Shown here in pieces: positions 8,936-19,528 of a DNA stretch of 64,000 nucleotides. Origin of the DNA: Brevundimonas aurantiaca (GTDB taxonomy: Bacteria > Pseudomonadota > Alphaproteobacteria > Caulobacterales > Caulobacteraceae). The notes beneath the pieces were generated by a model. That model ran no database searches, was not told the DNA's origin, and worked only from the letters and a program-made list of their open reading frames with translations. The translations under genes and the position numbers were made by a program. The stretch's first letter is position 1; each line of letters starts with the position of its first letter. The stretch is taken from the NCBI RefSeq assembly GCF_014199955.1, contig NZ_JACHOQ010000009.1:21842-85841 (forward strand), in the 5' to 3' direction.

Positions 8936-9778
8936 ATGATCAAGCTGTCCTTCCCCCGTCTCCTGGCCCTGACGGCCGTCGGCCTGGTTCTGGCCGGGGG
9001 CGGCGTCGCCGTCGCCCAGCAGGCCGCGCCCAACATCATGCAGCCCATCGAATGGGACAAACGCCGGCTGGACCAGCTGGACCGCAATGTGCGTCGGCTG
9101 GAACGCGCCCTGACCCAGAGGAACGCCGCCGGTCAGCCGGTGCTGGTCGAGCCCGACCCCGAGGTGGTCACCCTTCAGGGGCAGTTCGGCCTGTTGAGCC
9201 AGAGGCTGGAGGACCTGGAGGCCACGGTGCGCCGGATCAACGGCGACAACGAACGGCTGACCTTCCAGCTGGACGAGGCCCAGCGCGACAATGCGACGCT
9301 GAGAACCCGGATCGTGGACGCCGAGGGCCGGATCGAGAAGCTGGAGCGGGCGGCCGAGCTGAACGCCCCGATCGAGGCCAATTCCCCGACCGGCGACGCC
9401 GGGCAGGACCTGGCGGCGGCCGTGCGGCTGATGGGCGAGGACCGGGCGCGCGGCGCGCGGGCGCTGGAGACGGTGGTCGTGACCTGGCCCGACACCCCCC
9501 AGGCGCGCGAGGCCAACTCCCGCCTGGGCGACATCCGCGTCTCGGCCAATGACAAGGCGGGGGCCGTGGCCTTCTACGCGGCGGCCCTGAAGGACTGGCC
9601 GCGCATCGGCTGGGCGGCCGATACGACGCTGAAACTGGCCGACGCCCTGTTCGCCACCGACCGCAAGACGCAGGGTTGTGCGGCCCTGGCGGAGTTCACA
9701 CGCCGCTACGCCCCCTCGGCCTCTGACCCGCAGAAAGCCCGCGCCGCCCAGATGAAGACCGCCGGCGGGTGCAGCTGA
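8936..9778 (+). CDS. cpoB: CpoB (YbgF), Tol-Pal associated periplasmic protein
   Basis: A 280-residue protein with a signal peptide ending about AVAQQ (residue 28). A coiled coil covers about residues 50-130, and the C-terminal half has TPR-like helices with the YbgF pattern WPDTPQAREANSRLGD and repeated helical pairs ending near a cysteine. CpoB coordinates peptidoglycan synthesis with Tol-driven outer-membrane constriction. tilS begins inside its last codons. Confidence 0.92.
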   Translation: MIKLSFPRLLALTAVGLVLAGGGVAVAQQAAPNIMQPIEWDKRRLDQLDRNVRRLERALTQRNAAGQPVLVEPDPEVVTLQGQFGLLSQRLEDLEATVRRINGDNERLTFQLDEAQRDNATLRTRIVDAEGRIEKLERAAELNAPIEANSPTGDAGQDLAAAVRLMGEDRARGARALETVVVTWPDTPQAREANSRLGDIRVSANDKAGAVAFYAAALKDWPRIGWAADTTLKLADALFATDRKTQGCAALAEFTRRYAPSASDPQKARAAQMKTAGGCS

Positions 9779-11082
9779 CGGTCGCGCCGGGCGGCCGGAC
9801 TGGGGGGCTTCAGTCCCGGCTGTTTGCGCGGCTGGATGATCGGTTGACGGTCGATGACGACCGACCCGTCGCCCTGGCCCTGTCCGGGGGCGGGGATTCC
9901 ATCGCCCTGATGCGGATGACGGCGGCCTGGGCCCAGAAGCGGGGCCGGCCGGTTCTGGCCCTGACGGTGGATCACGGACTGAACCCCGACAGCCCCGCCT
10001 GGACCCGGTTCGCGGGCGAGGCGGCCCAGGCTGCGGGCTGCGCCTGGCGGGGTCTGGTCTGGACCGGGGACAAGCCTGTTGCGGGCCTGACGGCGGCGGC
10101 GCGGGGCGCCCGGCACCGGCTGATCGCCGAGGCCGCGCGGGCCGCCGGGGCGCGGGTCGTGCTGATGGCCCACACGGCCGACGACGCAGCCGAGGCCGAT
10201 CTGATGCGGGCCGAGGGTTCGACCCTGGGGCGGGTGCGCGAATGGGCGCCCTCGCCGGCCTGGCCCGAGGGGCGGGGGCTGATGCTGCTGCGGCCCCTGC
10301 TGGGCGAACGGCGCGAGACCCTGCGGGCCTGGCTGAGAGATCAGGGCGCCGACTGGATCGAAGACCCCGCCAACGCCGATCCCCGTTTCGGCCGCAGCCG
10401 GGCGCGGCGGAGGCTGGCCGAGCCGTCCTTGCAGGATGCGGTCCCTCCGCCCGAGCCCGCGCCGGCGATCAGGGCCGAGGCGGCTGCGGGCGTGCGTTTT
10501 TCGGCGGAGGGTTTGGCCCAGACGAGGCGCGACATCGACGCCCGCGCCCTGGCGACGGCCCTGGTCTGTATCGGGGGCGGATCGACGCCGCCGCGGGGCG
10601 AAAGGCTGGAGCGGCTGATCAGGCGATTGCGCGCGGGCGAGGATTTCGCCGTCGTCCTGTGCGGGACGCGGGTCGAGGCCGAGAGGCGGACGGTCCTGAT
10701 GATGCGCGAAGCCGGAGAACTGGCGCGGACGGCGCGGGCCGACCTGGCCCTGGTCCCAGGGGCGGAGACGGTCTGGGACGGCCGGTTCTCCTTTGAGGCC
10801 CTGGCGCCGGGCTGGCGCGTGGGCGCCGCGCGGGGGCGTCTGGCGCAACTGCCCGCGTCGGATCGGGCGGCCCTGGGGCGGCTGCCGCCTGCGGCGCGGG
10901 GGGCGCAGCCTGTGCTGCTCCGGCCGGACGGGATCGGGCCGGTTCTTGCAAGCCCGGCCGTGCGGCGACGCGATCTGGCGCCCGAACGGCTCAGACTGGC
11001 GCTGGGCGAAACGACGCATGAGGACGATCTGATCGCGCCGCCATGGCGTAACGCGGCGGAAGCGCCTATTTTCCGAGACTGA
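9769..11082 (+). CDS. tilS: tRNA(Ile)-lysidine synthase
   Basis: A 437-residue protein with the PP-loop SGGGDS near residue 40 followed by the partner sequence LTVDHGL. TilS attaches lysidine to C34 of the AUA-reading tRNA(Ile), using ATP and lysine, and is normally essential. The GTG start overlaps the cpoB stop by ten bases, so translation is probably coupled. The tilS-ftsH neighbourhood is common in bacteria. Confidence 0.93.
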   Translation: MQLTVAPGGRTGGLQSRLFARLDDRLTVDDDRPVALALSGGGDSIALMRMTAAWAQKRGRPVLALTVDHGLNPDSPAWTRFAGEAAQAAGCAWRGLVWTGDKPVAGLTAAARGARHRLIAEAARAAGARVVLMAHTADDAAEADLMRAEGSTLGRVREWAPSPAWPEGRGLMLLRPLLGERRETLRAWLRDQGADWIEDPANADPRFGRSRARRRLAEPSLQDAVPPPEPAPAIRAEAAAGVRFSAEGLAQTRRDIDARALATALVCIGGGSTPPRGERLERLIRRLRAGEDFAVVLCGTRVEAERRTVLMMREAGELARTARADLALVPGAETVWDGRFSFEALAPGWRVGAARGRLAQLPASDRAALGRLPPAARGAQPVLLRPDGIGPVLASPAVRRRDLAPERLRLALGETTHEDDLIAPPWRNAAEAPIFRD

Positions 11083-11131
11083 CAATCCAGCCGTCGGGCC
11101 AGAGGGCGCCGGCGGACGACCGAGGACCTCA

Positions 11132-13096
<1,965 letters not shown>

Positions 13097-13118
13097 GGGT
13101 CAGGCGCAGACAAAAGAA

Positions 13119-13152
13119 GAAGGGGCGGCCTGCGAAGGCCGCCCCTTTTTTT
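13119..13152 (+). terminator. Rho-independent terminator after ftsH
   Basis: Stem AGGGGCGGCC / GGCCGCCCCT with loop TGCGA-A and a seven-T run. The convergent RutE-like frame reads across this hairpin. Confidence 0.9.
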
Positions 13153-13932
13153 GACGTGGGGCAGGGTTGACAGAATCTGCGCCGCCTGGTCGAAGGTCAG
13201 GCGCGGCGAGCGGGGGAACAGGTTCTCGTCCGTGCCGTAACCCAGGTTCAGAATGTAGTTGGGTTCGACATGGCTGTCGGGGAAGAATTCGGCCTTCACC
13301 CCCGCGGCGTCGAAGCCCGACATGGGGCCGACGTCCAGACCCAGGGCCCGGGCCGCGATGGTCAGATAGCCGCCCTGGAGCGAGGCGTTGCGGAAGGCGG
13401 TCTCGCGCCGTCCGGCCTCGTCGGCGAACCAGTCGCGCGCGCCCGGAGCATGGGGAAACAGGGTCGGCAGATGGTCGTGGAAGTCGAGGTCCTGAGCCAG
13501 GATCAGATTGACCGGCGCCTGCTGGGTCTTGGCGCGATTGCCCTCGCTCATCAGCGGGATCAGCCGGGCCTTGGCCTCGGGCGAGGTGACGAAGACGAAG
13601 CGGGCCGGGCCGGCGTTGACGGCCGTAGGGCCGAACTTGGTCAGGTCGTATAGTTTCTTCAGCAGCTCGGGCGCGACCGGCCGGTCGCTCCAGGCGTTGC
13701 GGGTGCGCGCCTCGGTGAAGAGTTGCGCCAGGGCGGCGTCCGACAGAGGGAGGTCGCGGGGGGAGAGAGCGTCATAGGCCATGGGAGGGCGTCCTGATCT
13801 GCAAAAGCAACAAAGTCTGGTGCTAATTTAGCCCATTCCGCAACTGTCGCAAGTGCAAATCCGGCAATCCATCGTTTCCAACCGTGCGCCGCCCCCCTGT
13901 CGCAAGACGCGGCTTCGTCCTATCTAGGCAGG

Positions 13933-14262
13933 ATGAAAGACCTGACCCAACTGATGCAGCAGGCCCAGGCGATGCAGCAAAAGCTGCAGGACGCCCAGGC
14001 CAAGATGGCCGAAACCACCGCCGAGGGCTCCTCCGGCGGCGGGCTGGTGAGCGTGGCCCTGAAGGGCGCGGGCGAGATCACGGCGATCAAGATCGACGAC
14101 AGCCTCTTGACCCCCGGCGAGGGCGAGATCCTGGCCGATCTGATCGTGGCCGCCCATGCCGACGCCAAGCGCAAGCTGGACGAGGTGAACGCCGCCCTGA
14201 TGCGCGAGGCCGCCGGTCCCATGGCCGGGATGAATATTCCCGGAATGCCGAAACTGTTCTGA
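13933..14262 (+). CDS. ybaB: YbaB/EbfC nucleoid-associated protein
   Basis: A 109-residue protein with the family start MKDLTQLMQQAQAMQQKLQ, a Gly-rich turn (about 38-43) and VSVALKGAGEITAIKID. YbaB/EbfC dimers bind DNA like tweezers and often sit just before recR. Its TGA overlaps the recR ATG by one base, so the pair is translationally coupled. Confidence 0.95.
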   Translation: MKDLTQLMQQAQAMQQKLQDAQAKMAETTAEGSSGGGLVSVALKGAGEITAIKIDDSLLTPGEGEILADLIVAAHADAKRKLDEVNAALMREAAGPMAGMNIPGMPKLF

Positions 14263-14864
14263 TGGCCGCCTCCGCCGGGCCCGAGATCGAGCGGCTCATC
14301 TCCCTTCTCGCCAAGCTTCCGGGCCTGGGGCCGCGCTCGGCCCGGCGCGCGGCCCTGGCCCTGCTGAAGCGGCGCGAGCAGCTGCTCGTGCCGCTGGCGG
14401 CGTCTCTGGCCGAGACGGCCGACAAGGTGGTCTCCTGCTCGGTCTGCGGCGCGCCCGATACGCGCGACCCCTGCGCCGTCTGTTCGGACGGGGCCCGCGA
14501 CAACGGCCTGATCTGCGTGGTCGAGGAGGCCGGCGCCCTGTGGGCCATGGAGCGGTCCGGCGCCTTTCGCGGCAAATATCATTTGCTGGGGGGGCTGTTG
14601 TCCGCTCTGGACGGCGTCGGCCCCGAACATCTGCGCATCGCCGAACTGGTCGGCCGTGTGAAGGGCGGCGCCGTGCGCGAGGTCGTCCTGGCCCTGCCCG
14701 CCACGGTCGACGGCCAGACCACCGCCCATTATGTCGCCGAGCGGATCGCCGGCCCGGACGTCCAGGTCACCTCCCTGGCGCGCGGCGTGCCGGTGGGCGG
14801 CGAACTTGACTGGCTGGACGACGGCACCATTGTTCAAGCGCTGCGGGCCAGGCGGCCGGCCTAG
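14262..14864 (+). CDS. recR: RecR recombination mediator
   Basis: A 200-residue protein. The N-terminal helix-hairpin-helix KLPGLGPRSARRAAL, the four-cysteine zinc motif CSVCGAPDTRDPCAVCSD and a Toprim domain with the ending ARGVPVGGELDWLDDGTIVQAL all match RecR. It helps RecO load RecA on gapped DNA. The ATG start is shared with the ybaB stop. Confidence 0.97.
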   Translation: MAASAGPEIERLISLLAKLPGLGPRSARRAALALLKRREQLLVPLAASLAETADKVVSCSVCGAPDTRDPCAVCSDGARDNGLICVVEEAGALWAMERSGAFRGKYHLLGGLLSALDGVGPEHLRIAELVGRVKGGAVREVVLALPATVDGQTTAHYVAERIAGPDVQVTSLARGVPVGGELDWLDDGTIVQALRARRPA

Positions 14865-14911
14865 ACCTCGCGCGTCTTTCGCCGCGCGGCGACTCCGGCT
14901 AGGAACGGAGC

Positions 14912-16126
14912 ATGAACACGCTCGTGCTGATCCTCGCCGTCGTCGCCGTCGCTCTGGGCGGCGGTTTTCTGTGGGCCTTTATGGGCTGGCAGAGGGCGCG
15001 GGGGGATCTGGCGGCGGCCCAGGCGCGGATCGACCTGGTCGAGGAGAGCCGCGTCACCATGGGCGAGCTGCTGAAGGCCCAGGCGGCCCAGTCGGCCCAG
15101 GCGGTGGCCGACCAGATGGTCAGCCGCGCTACCGAGACCTTCCGCGCCCAGGACCAGCTTGCGCGCGAGCGGATGGCGGCCCAGCTGAAGCCGGTGGCCG
15201 ATACCCTGACGAAGTTTCAGGAACATGTGGCGGCGCTGGAAAAGGCCCGGGCCGAGGAGACCGGCGGCCTGAAGGAGCAGCTGACCCAGCTGATGGCCGC
15301 CTCGTCGGCCACGCGGGACGAGGCGCGCAAACTGACCGAGGCCCTGCGCGGCAACACCGGGCGGCGCGGCCGCTGGGGCGAACAGACCTGCCGCAATGTG
15401 CTGGAGGCCGCAGGCATGGCCGGCCGGTTCGACTTCACCGAACAGACCTCCAGCGCCGACGACGAGGGGCGCCAGAACCGGCCAGACTTCCTGGTGCGTC
15501 TGCCCGGCGGCGGCCTGTTCGTCATCGACGCCAAGGTGCCCCTGGCCTTCGACGAGGAGGAGGGGGACGAGGAGGCGCGCGCCCGGTCGGTCGGCCTGCG
15601 CATCGCCGCCAGCCTGAAGACCCATGTGCGCCAGCTGTCGTCCAAGGCCTATCAGGACCAGTTCAAGCCCAGCCCCGATTTCGTCGTCCTGTTCGTGCCG
15701 GGCGACAGCTTCCTGTCCACCGCGCTCGACCATGCGCCGAACCTGCTGTCGGACGCGATGGAATCGCGGGTCGTCATCGCCACCCCCTCTACCCTGTTCG
15801 CCCTGTGCAAGGCCGTGGCTTACGGCTGGCGCGCCGAGGAACAGGCGGCCAACGCCGACAAGGTCGCGGCCCTGGGCCGCGAACTCTACAAGCGGCTGTC
15901 GGTCATGGGCGGCCACGCCTCGGCGGTCGGTCGGGCGCTGGATCAGGCGGTGGGTAAATACAACCAGTTCGTCGGTTCGCTGGAGAGCCAGGTCATGGTC
16001 TCCGCCCGCCGGTTCGAGGATCTGCAGGTCGACCACGAGGGCAAGGAAATCCCCGCCCTGGCCCAGGTCGAAACCCAGCCGCGCCTGATCACTCGGCCGG
16101 AGCTGACGGGGCCGTCAGACAACTGA
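14912..16126 (+). CDS. rmuC: RmuC-family DNA recombination protein
   Basis: A 404-residue protein with an N-terminal membrane segment (about 3-22), a long coiled coil (about 30-140) and a nuclease-like domain with GRWGEQTCRNVLEAAGM and RPDFLVRLPGGGLFVIDAKVPL. RmuC limits inversions between short inverted repeats. The gene follows recR by 47 bases and may share its transcript. Confidence 0.93.
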   Translation: MNTLVLILAVVAVALGGGFLWAFMGWQRARGDLAAAQARIDLVEESRVTMGELLKAQAAQSAQAVADQMVSRATETFRAQDQLARERMAAQLKPVADTLTKFQEHVAALEKARAEETGGLKEQLTQLMAASSATRDEARKLTEALRGNTGRRGRWGEQTCRNVLEAAGMAGRFDFTEQTSSADDEGRQNRPDFLVRLPGGGLFVIDAKVPLAFDEEEGDEEARARSVGLRIAASLKTHVRQLSSKAYQDQFKPSPDFVVLFVPGDSFLSTALDHAPNLLSDAMESRVVIATPSTLFALCKAVAYGWRAEEQAANADKVAALGRELYKRLSVMGGHASAVGRALDQAVGKYNQFVGSLESQVMVSARRFEDLQVDHEGKEIPALAQVETQPRLITRPELTGPSDN

Positions 16127-16210
16127 CCTTGTCTCTTTGACAAGGGGGCTTGACATGTCGCTCGCTCTGGTGAGACAAGTATCCTTGTCATAACGACAAG
16201 GGAGATTGTC
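16127..16210 (+). promoter_or_regulatory. Promoter flanked by two identical 19-bp palindromic operators
   Basis: Two perfect inverted repeats of form CCTTGTC-N5-GACAAGG lie at 16127-16145 and 16183-16201, with centres 56 bases apart. Between them is a consensus -35 hexamer TTGACA (16150-16155). Extra half-sites follow: GACAAG at 16174-16179 and TTGTC at 16206-16210, touching the start codon. This is the arrangement of an autoregulated operon; the XRE protein encoded as the second gene is the likely binder. Confidence 0.7.
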
Positions 16211-16669
16211 ATGGCCAAAGGCCTCTGGAAAATCCTCGCCCTGTCCCTCGCGGGGATTCTGGCGATCATGGTGCTGGTCGTGATCGGCGCTGCGGCGGCC
16301 GTCCTGGCCTCGGAGCGCGGTCTGGTCCAGAAGGACGCCGCCCTACTGGCCGTGGTCGCGACGATGGCGGTTCTGATGATGGCCCTGTCCCTGTGGCTGG
16401 GCGTCGCCTGGATGGTCCGCATCGACGAGGCCGCGCGCGAGGCGCACAAGGCCGCCTGGTTCTACGGCGGTTCGGGCGGTCTGGCGGTGGGCGGGGTCTT
16501 CATCATCCTGGCCTCCACCCCGTCGGCGGCGCGGCTGACCCTTCCTGCCTGGTTTGACGGGCGCACCGACCCCGCCGCCTATGCCGCCACCGGCGCCGTG
16601 GGTCTGATGGCCCTGATGCTGATCGGCTACGGCGTCGTCTGGGGCTGGTGGTGGCTGGCGCGGCGGTGA
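16211..16669 (+). CDS. Four-helix membrane protein, first gene of an XRE-regulated operon
   Basis: A 152-residue protein with four hydrophobic segments at about residues 10-33, 45-65, 82-100 and 125-148 and few charged residues outside them. No enzymatic motif is visible. It is followed after 11 bases by an XRE regulator and then by another membrane protein. Small HTH genes of the COG1476 type are often paired with membrane proteins of unknown role. Confidence 0.75.
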   Translation: MAKGLWKILALSLAGILAIMVLVVIGAAAAVLASERGLVQKDAALLAVVATMAVLMMALSLWLGVAWMVRIDEAAREAHKAAWFYGGSGGLAVGGVFIILASTPSAARLTLPAWFDGRTDPAAYAATGAVGLMALMLIGYGVVWGWWWLARR

Positions 16670-16680
16670 GGAGCTGAACC

Positions 16681-16872
16681 ATGAACAACCGCCTCAAGGT
16701 GCTGCGGGCCGAGCGCGACTGGTCCCAGGCCCATCTGGCCGAACTGCTGGGCGTGTCGCGTCAGACGGTCAATGCGCTGGAGACCGGTCGCTATGACCCG
16801 TCCTTGCCGCTGGCCTTCAAGATCGCCCGCATCTTCGAACAACCCATCGAATCCATCTTCTCGGAGGACTGA
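16681..16872 (+). CDS. XRE-family HTH regulator (COG1476 type)
   Basis: A 63-residue protein that is almost only a helix-turn-helix: RLKVLRAERDWSQAHLAELL then GVSRQTVNALETGRYDPSLPLAFKIARIF. It probably acts as a dimer on the paired palindromes 480 bases upstream and so represses its own operon. The gene is sandwiched between two membrane-protein genes, which suggests a sensing unit, but no signal is known. Confidence 0.9.
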   Translation: MNNRLKVLRAERDWSQAHLAELLGVSRQTVNALETGRYDPSLPLAFKIARIFEQPIESIFSED

Positions 16873-16874
16873 CC

Positions 16875-17459
16875 ATGTCGAGCGTTGAAGATCCGAAAAT
16901 GTCCTGGCCGGTGCGTATCGGCGGCCTGTTGTTCCTCGGCCTGGCCGGGGCGGGCGTCGGCTATCTGGTCGGGGGCCGAATGGAGGTCGAAGACCTGCGC
17001 TGGGACGACGCCCTGGGCCTGGTCATCGCCGCCATGCTGCTGGCGACCGGGGCGATCATGGCCGGCATGGCCGCCGTGCGCTCGACCACAGTCCCGCCCG
17101 GCTGTGGCTGGCTTCAGGCAGTCGTCATGCTGATCGCCGGGGTTCTGATGATCGCGCCGATCTGGGGCGTTCATCTGGCTTCGCCCGACCTTGTCTTCGT
17201 CGGCCTGGTGGTTCTCTCTGTCGTCCAGTCCGTCGCCAATCTGATGCTGTGGCGCCGGGCCGACGAGATGCTGCGGCGGGTGATGGTGGAGACCAGCGCC
17301 CTGGCCTTCTGGGCCTCGCAGATGGCCTTGTTCCTCTATGCGGCGGCCGAGCGCCTGGGCCTGACCGGAGGGGTCTCCGCCTGGGGCATGATGGGCGTGC
17401 TGATGACGATCTACCTCCTGGCCTCCACCGTCGCCTCGATGCGGCGCGGCCTCCACTGA
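16875..17459 (+). CDS. Multi-pass membrane protein, third gene of the XRE operon
   Basis: A 194-residue protein that starts two bases after the XRE stop. Hydrophobic segments occur at about residues 18-35, 53-75, 80-100, 112-130, 140-158 and 165-185, giving five or six membrane helices. No conserved catalytic motif is seen. It probably works with the XRE regulator and the first membrane protein of the operon. Confidence 0.75.
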   Translation: MSSVEDPKMSWPVRIGGLLFLGLAGAGVGYLVGGRMEVEDLRWDDALGLVIAAMLLATGAIMAGMAAVRSTTVPPGCGWLQAVVMLIAGVLMIAPIWGVHLASPDLVFVGLVVLSVVQSVANLMLWRRADEMLRRVMVETSALAFWASQMALFLYAAAERLGLTGGVSAWGMMGVLMTIYLLASTVASMRRGLH

Positions 17460-17484
17460 AAACTCTCAACCGAAGGAAACACCC

Positions 17485-18459
17485 ATGACCCTCGCCAAAC
17501 GTCTCAAATCCTCCGTCTCCAACCTGGCCCAGGGCGCCGTCGGCGTCGCCGCCGGACTGGCCCTGGTCTTCGCCATCGCCGGCGCCCCGACCCAGGTTCT
17601 GGCCCAGGCCGCCCCGGCGCCCGCCGCCCCGGCCGCCGCGCCCGCCATCCAGGGGCAGGGCCCGGCCCTGTGGGTGATCAAGGACGCGGACTCAACCCTG
17701 TATCTGTTCGGCTCGGTCCATGTGCTGCGCCCGACCACCGGCTGGGCCAGCCCCCGCGTCAACGCCGCCTTCGACAGCGCCTCGGACATCTGGTTCGAGA
17801 TCACCAATCCGGAAGACCAGGCGGCCATGATGCCCCTGATCCAGCAGTACGGCCTGTCGCCCCAGACGCCCCTGTCCAGCCGTCTGACGCCGGAAGAAGT
17901 GGCCCAGCTGGACGTCGCCGCCAAGACCATCGGCGCTTCGGCCGCTCAGCTAGATCCGCTGAAACCCTGGCTGGCCGCCCTGTCCCTCTCGGTCGCGCCT
18001 CTGGTCAAGGCAGGTTATGATCCTCAGTCGGGCGTCGAACTGGCCCTGAAGGCCCGCGCCCAGGCCGCCGGCAAGCGCCTGCACGGCTTCGAGACCCTGG
18101 AGAAACAGGTCGGCATGCTGGCCACCCTGCCGGACGACGTCCAGCTGGAGTTCCTGCGCGAAACCCTGAAGGACTTCGACGAGGCGGTGGAGATGCTCGA
18201 CTCCATGGTCGAGGCCTGGGCCAAGGGCGACGTCCAGGCTCTGGACCGCATCGTGGTCGAAGAAATGAAGACCGATGCGCCGGAACTGTACAAGGTGCTG
18301 CTGGTCGACCGGAACACCGACTGGGCCAATCAGATCCAGACCCTGCTGCAAGGCTCCGGCACCGCCTTCATCGCCGTGGGCGCCGCCCACCTGACCGGCG
18401 ACGACAGCGTCCAGTCCATCCTGCAATCGCGCGGCGTGGCGGTCGAAACGGTCGAATAG
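17485..18459 (+). CDS. TraB/GumN family protein
   Basis: A 324-residue exported protein. The N-terminus is Ala-rich with a signal-like segment (about 20-42) ending near VLAQA. The TraB/GumN marks are present: ALWVIKDADSTLYLFGSVHVLRP and, near the end, AFIAVGAAHLTGDDSV. The family shares two GxxH-type motifs with TIKI-type metalloproteases; bacterial roles are unclear. It starts 25 bases after the previous operon and has its own ribosome site (GAAGGAAA). Confidence 0.85.
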   Translation: MTLAKRLKSSVSNLAQGAVGVAAGLALVFAIAGAPTQVLAQAAPAPAAPAAAPAIQGQGPALWVIKDADSTLYLFGSVHVLRPTTGWASPRVNAAFDSASDIWFEITNPEDQAAMMPLIQQYGLSPQTPLSSRLTPEEVAQLDVAAKTIGASAAQLDPLKPWLAALSLSVAPLVKAGYDPQSGVELALKARAQAAGKRLHGFETLEKQVGMLATLPDDVQLEFLRETLKDFDEAVEMLDSMVEAWAKGDVQALDRIVVEEMKTDAPELYKVLLVDRNTDWANQIQTLLQGSGTAFIAVGAAHLTGDDSVQSILQSRGVAVETVE

Positions 18460-18477
18460 GGCGACAGGCGGCGGCGC

Positions 18478-18603
18478 TCAGGCCTGGTTGACGTCCCAGA
18501 CGAAGACCACCCACAGCGCCGCCGCCGCCGCTGCGGCCGTCAGGGCCGCCGCCAGACAGCCGAAGGCCAGGCCCTGCGGCCCCTGTCCGTCACCCTGGTT
18601 CAT
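18478..18603 (-). CDS. 41-residue single-pass membrane miniprotein
   Basis: A short frame on the minus strand runs from ATG to TGA with a polar start (MNQGDGQGPQG), one hydrophobic segment of about 25 residues that includes a poly-Ala stretch and LWVVFVW, and a polar end (DVNQA). Small proteins of this shape are common beside transport or respiratory genes in Caulobacteraceae. It is convergent with the TraB/GumN gene. Expression is not shown. Confidence 0.5.
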   Translation of the reverse strand: MNQGDGQGPQGLAFGCLAAALTAAAAAAALWVVFVWDVNQA

Positions 18604-18681
18604 GCTCTAGCGCTCCCCTGCGCGCCCATACTGCCCCAAGCCCTTGAGCCCCGCCACCGCCCCGTCTATGGAAACAGGCGC

Positions 18682-18756
18682 GCGGGCGTAGTTCAGAGGT
18701 AGAACGTCAGCTTCCCAAGCTGAATGTCGTGGGTTCGATTCCCATCGCCCGCTCCA
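18682..18756 (+). tRNA. tRNA-Gly (anticodon CCC)
   Basis: A full cloverleaf with acceptor stem GCGGGCG / CGCCCGC, anticodon stem TCAGC / GCTGA around the loop TTCCCAA (anticodon CCC), a normal TTCGATT T-loop and an encoded CCA. It marks the left edge of an accessory patch that runs to about 21155. The 275 bases that follow hold no gene; they turn AT-richer near 18875-18975, as expected for a promoter. Confidence 0.96.
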
Positions 18757-19031
18757 GTTTCCCGCCTATCCTCCGATCGCGCCCCTGGACCCGGACGCCT
18801 CTGCACGACGCGCCGTCCGCCGGTCGTGAGGCGCCCGGCACGCCCTGTGCGGGCGGCGCCCCCCAGGCCGAAAAGTATTTAGCACCGCAACTCAGAATTT
18901 TTTAAGTTGAAGCGCCCGTAGGTTGTGCGTGCTAAGGGTTTTTGCATCGACATCTGAGCTTTTAGAATCCCCCAGGTTGTGTCTTTACTTGGCCGACGGA
19001 GCTGATCCGTCTGCAATGGGGATGTCGTCAC

Positions 19032-19461
19032 ATGCGTCGTTTGCTTGTTTCAGGCGCCGCCCTGATCGCCGGCCGGCCGTCGCGGGGCCGCCTCGGCCCA
19101 GGGCCAGGGGACGTATTTTATCTATAATCAGACGGGGGTGAAGTTGAGCCTTGAGGCCAACACCTTTGCTGCGCGCACGAAGTTCCAAGACACAATTGAC
19201 TCGGGTCAAACGGGTATGGGCGAAGTCACCCAGACCAACGGCCGGTCGGTGCACACCGGCAGTTTCACCTATGTCGGACCGAACAAGATGGGCTGTATCT
19301 TCACCACCACGATGATCCTGTCGTCCAAGGGCGTGTGGTCGTTCCGTTTCACCGCCACCCCCTATGGCGAGAACACCACGGCGGTCTGCACCTTCGAGCC
19401 CACATCGACCAATGCGTCGACCGGCCGATACTACGCCGACGCCAAGGTCTCCGGTCTCTGA
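19032..19461 (+). pseudogene. Secreted-protein gene frameshifted within its signal peptide
   Basis: From ATG 19032, with a ribosome site (GGGGAT) before it, the frame encodes MRRLLVSGAALIAG, a clear signal-peptide start, but then ends early at 19130. One frame over, the sequence continues GAASAQGQGTYFIYNQTG and reads openly to 19461. The two pieces together make a normal exported protein with an ASA-Q cleavage site. A one-base indel at about 19068-19080 (GGCCGGCCG, repetitive) separates them. Without repair only an internal GTG at 19138 (107 residues) can start. The mature part is beta-rich with two cysteines; I do not recognise the family. Confidence 0.6.
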
Positions 19462-19483
19462 TCGGTTTACGTCTTAAAAGGGA

Positions 19484-19514
19484 AGAGATCGCAATCTGCG
19501 ATCTCTTTCTCCTT
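19484..19514 (+). terminator. Terminator between the secreted gene and the duplicated pair
   Basis: Perfect stem AGAGATCGCA / TGCGATCTCT with a three-base loop and a following TTCTCCTT run. Confidence 0.75.
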
Positions 19515-19528
19515 CAGGGAAGCCCGCC

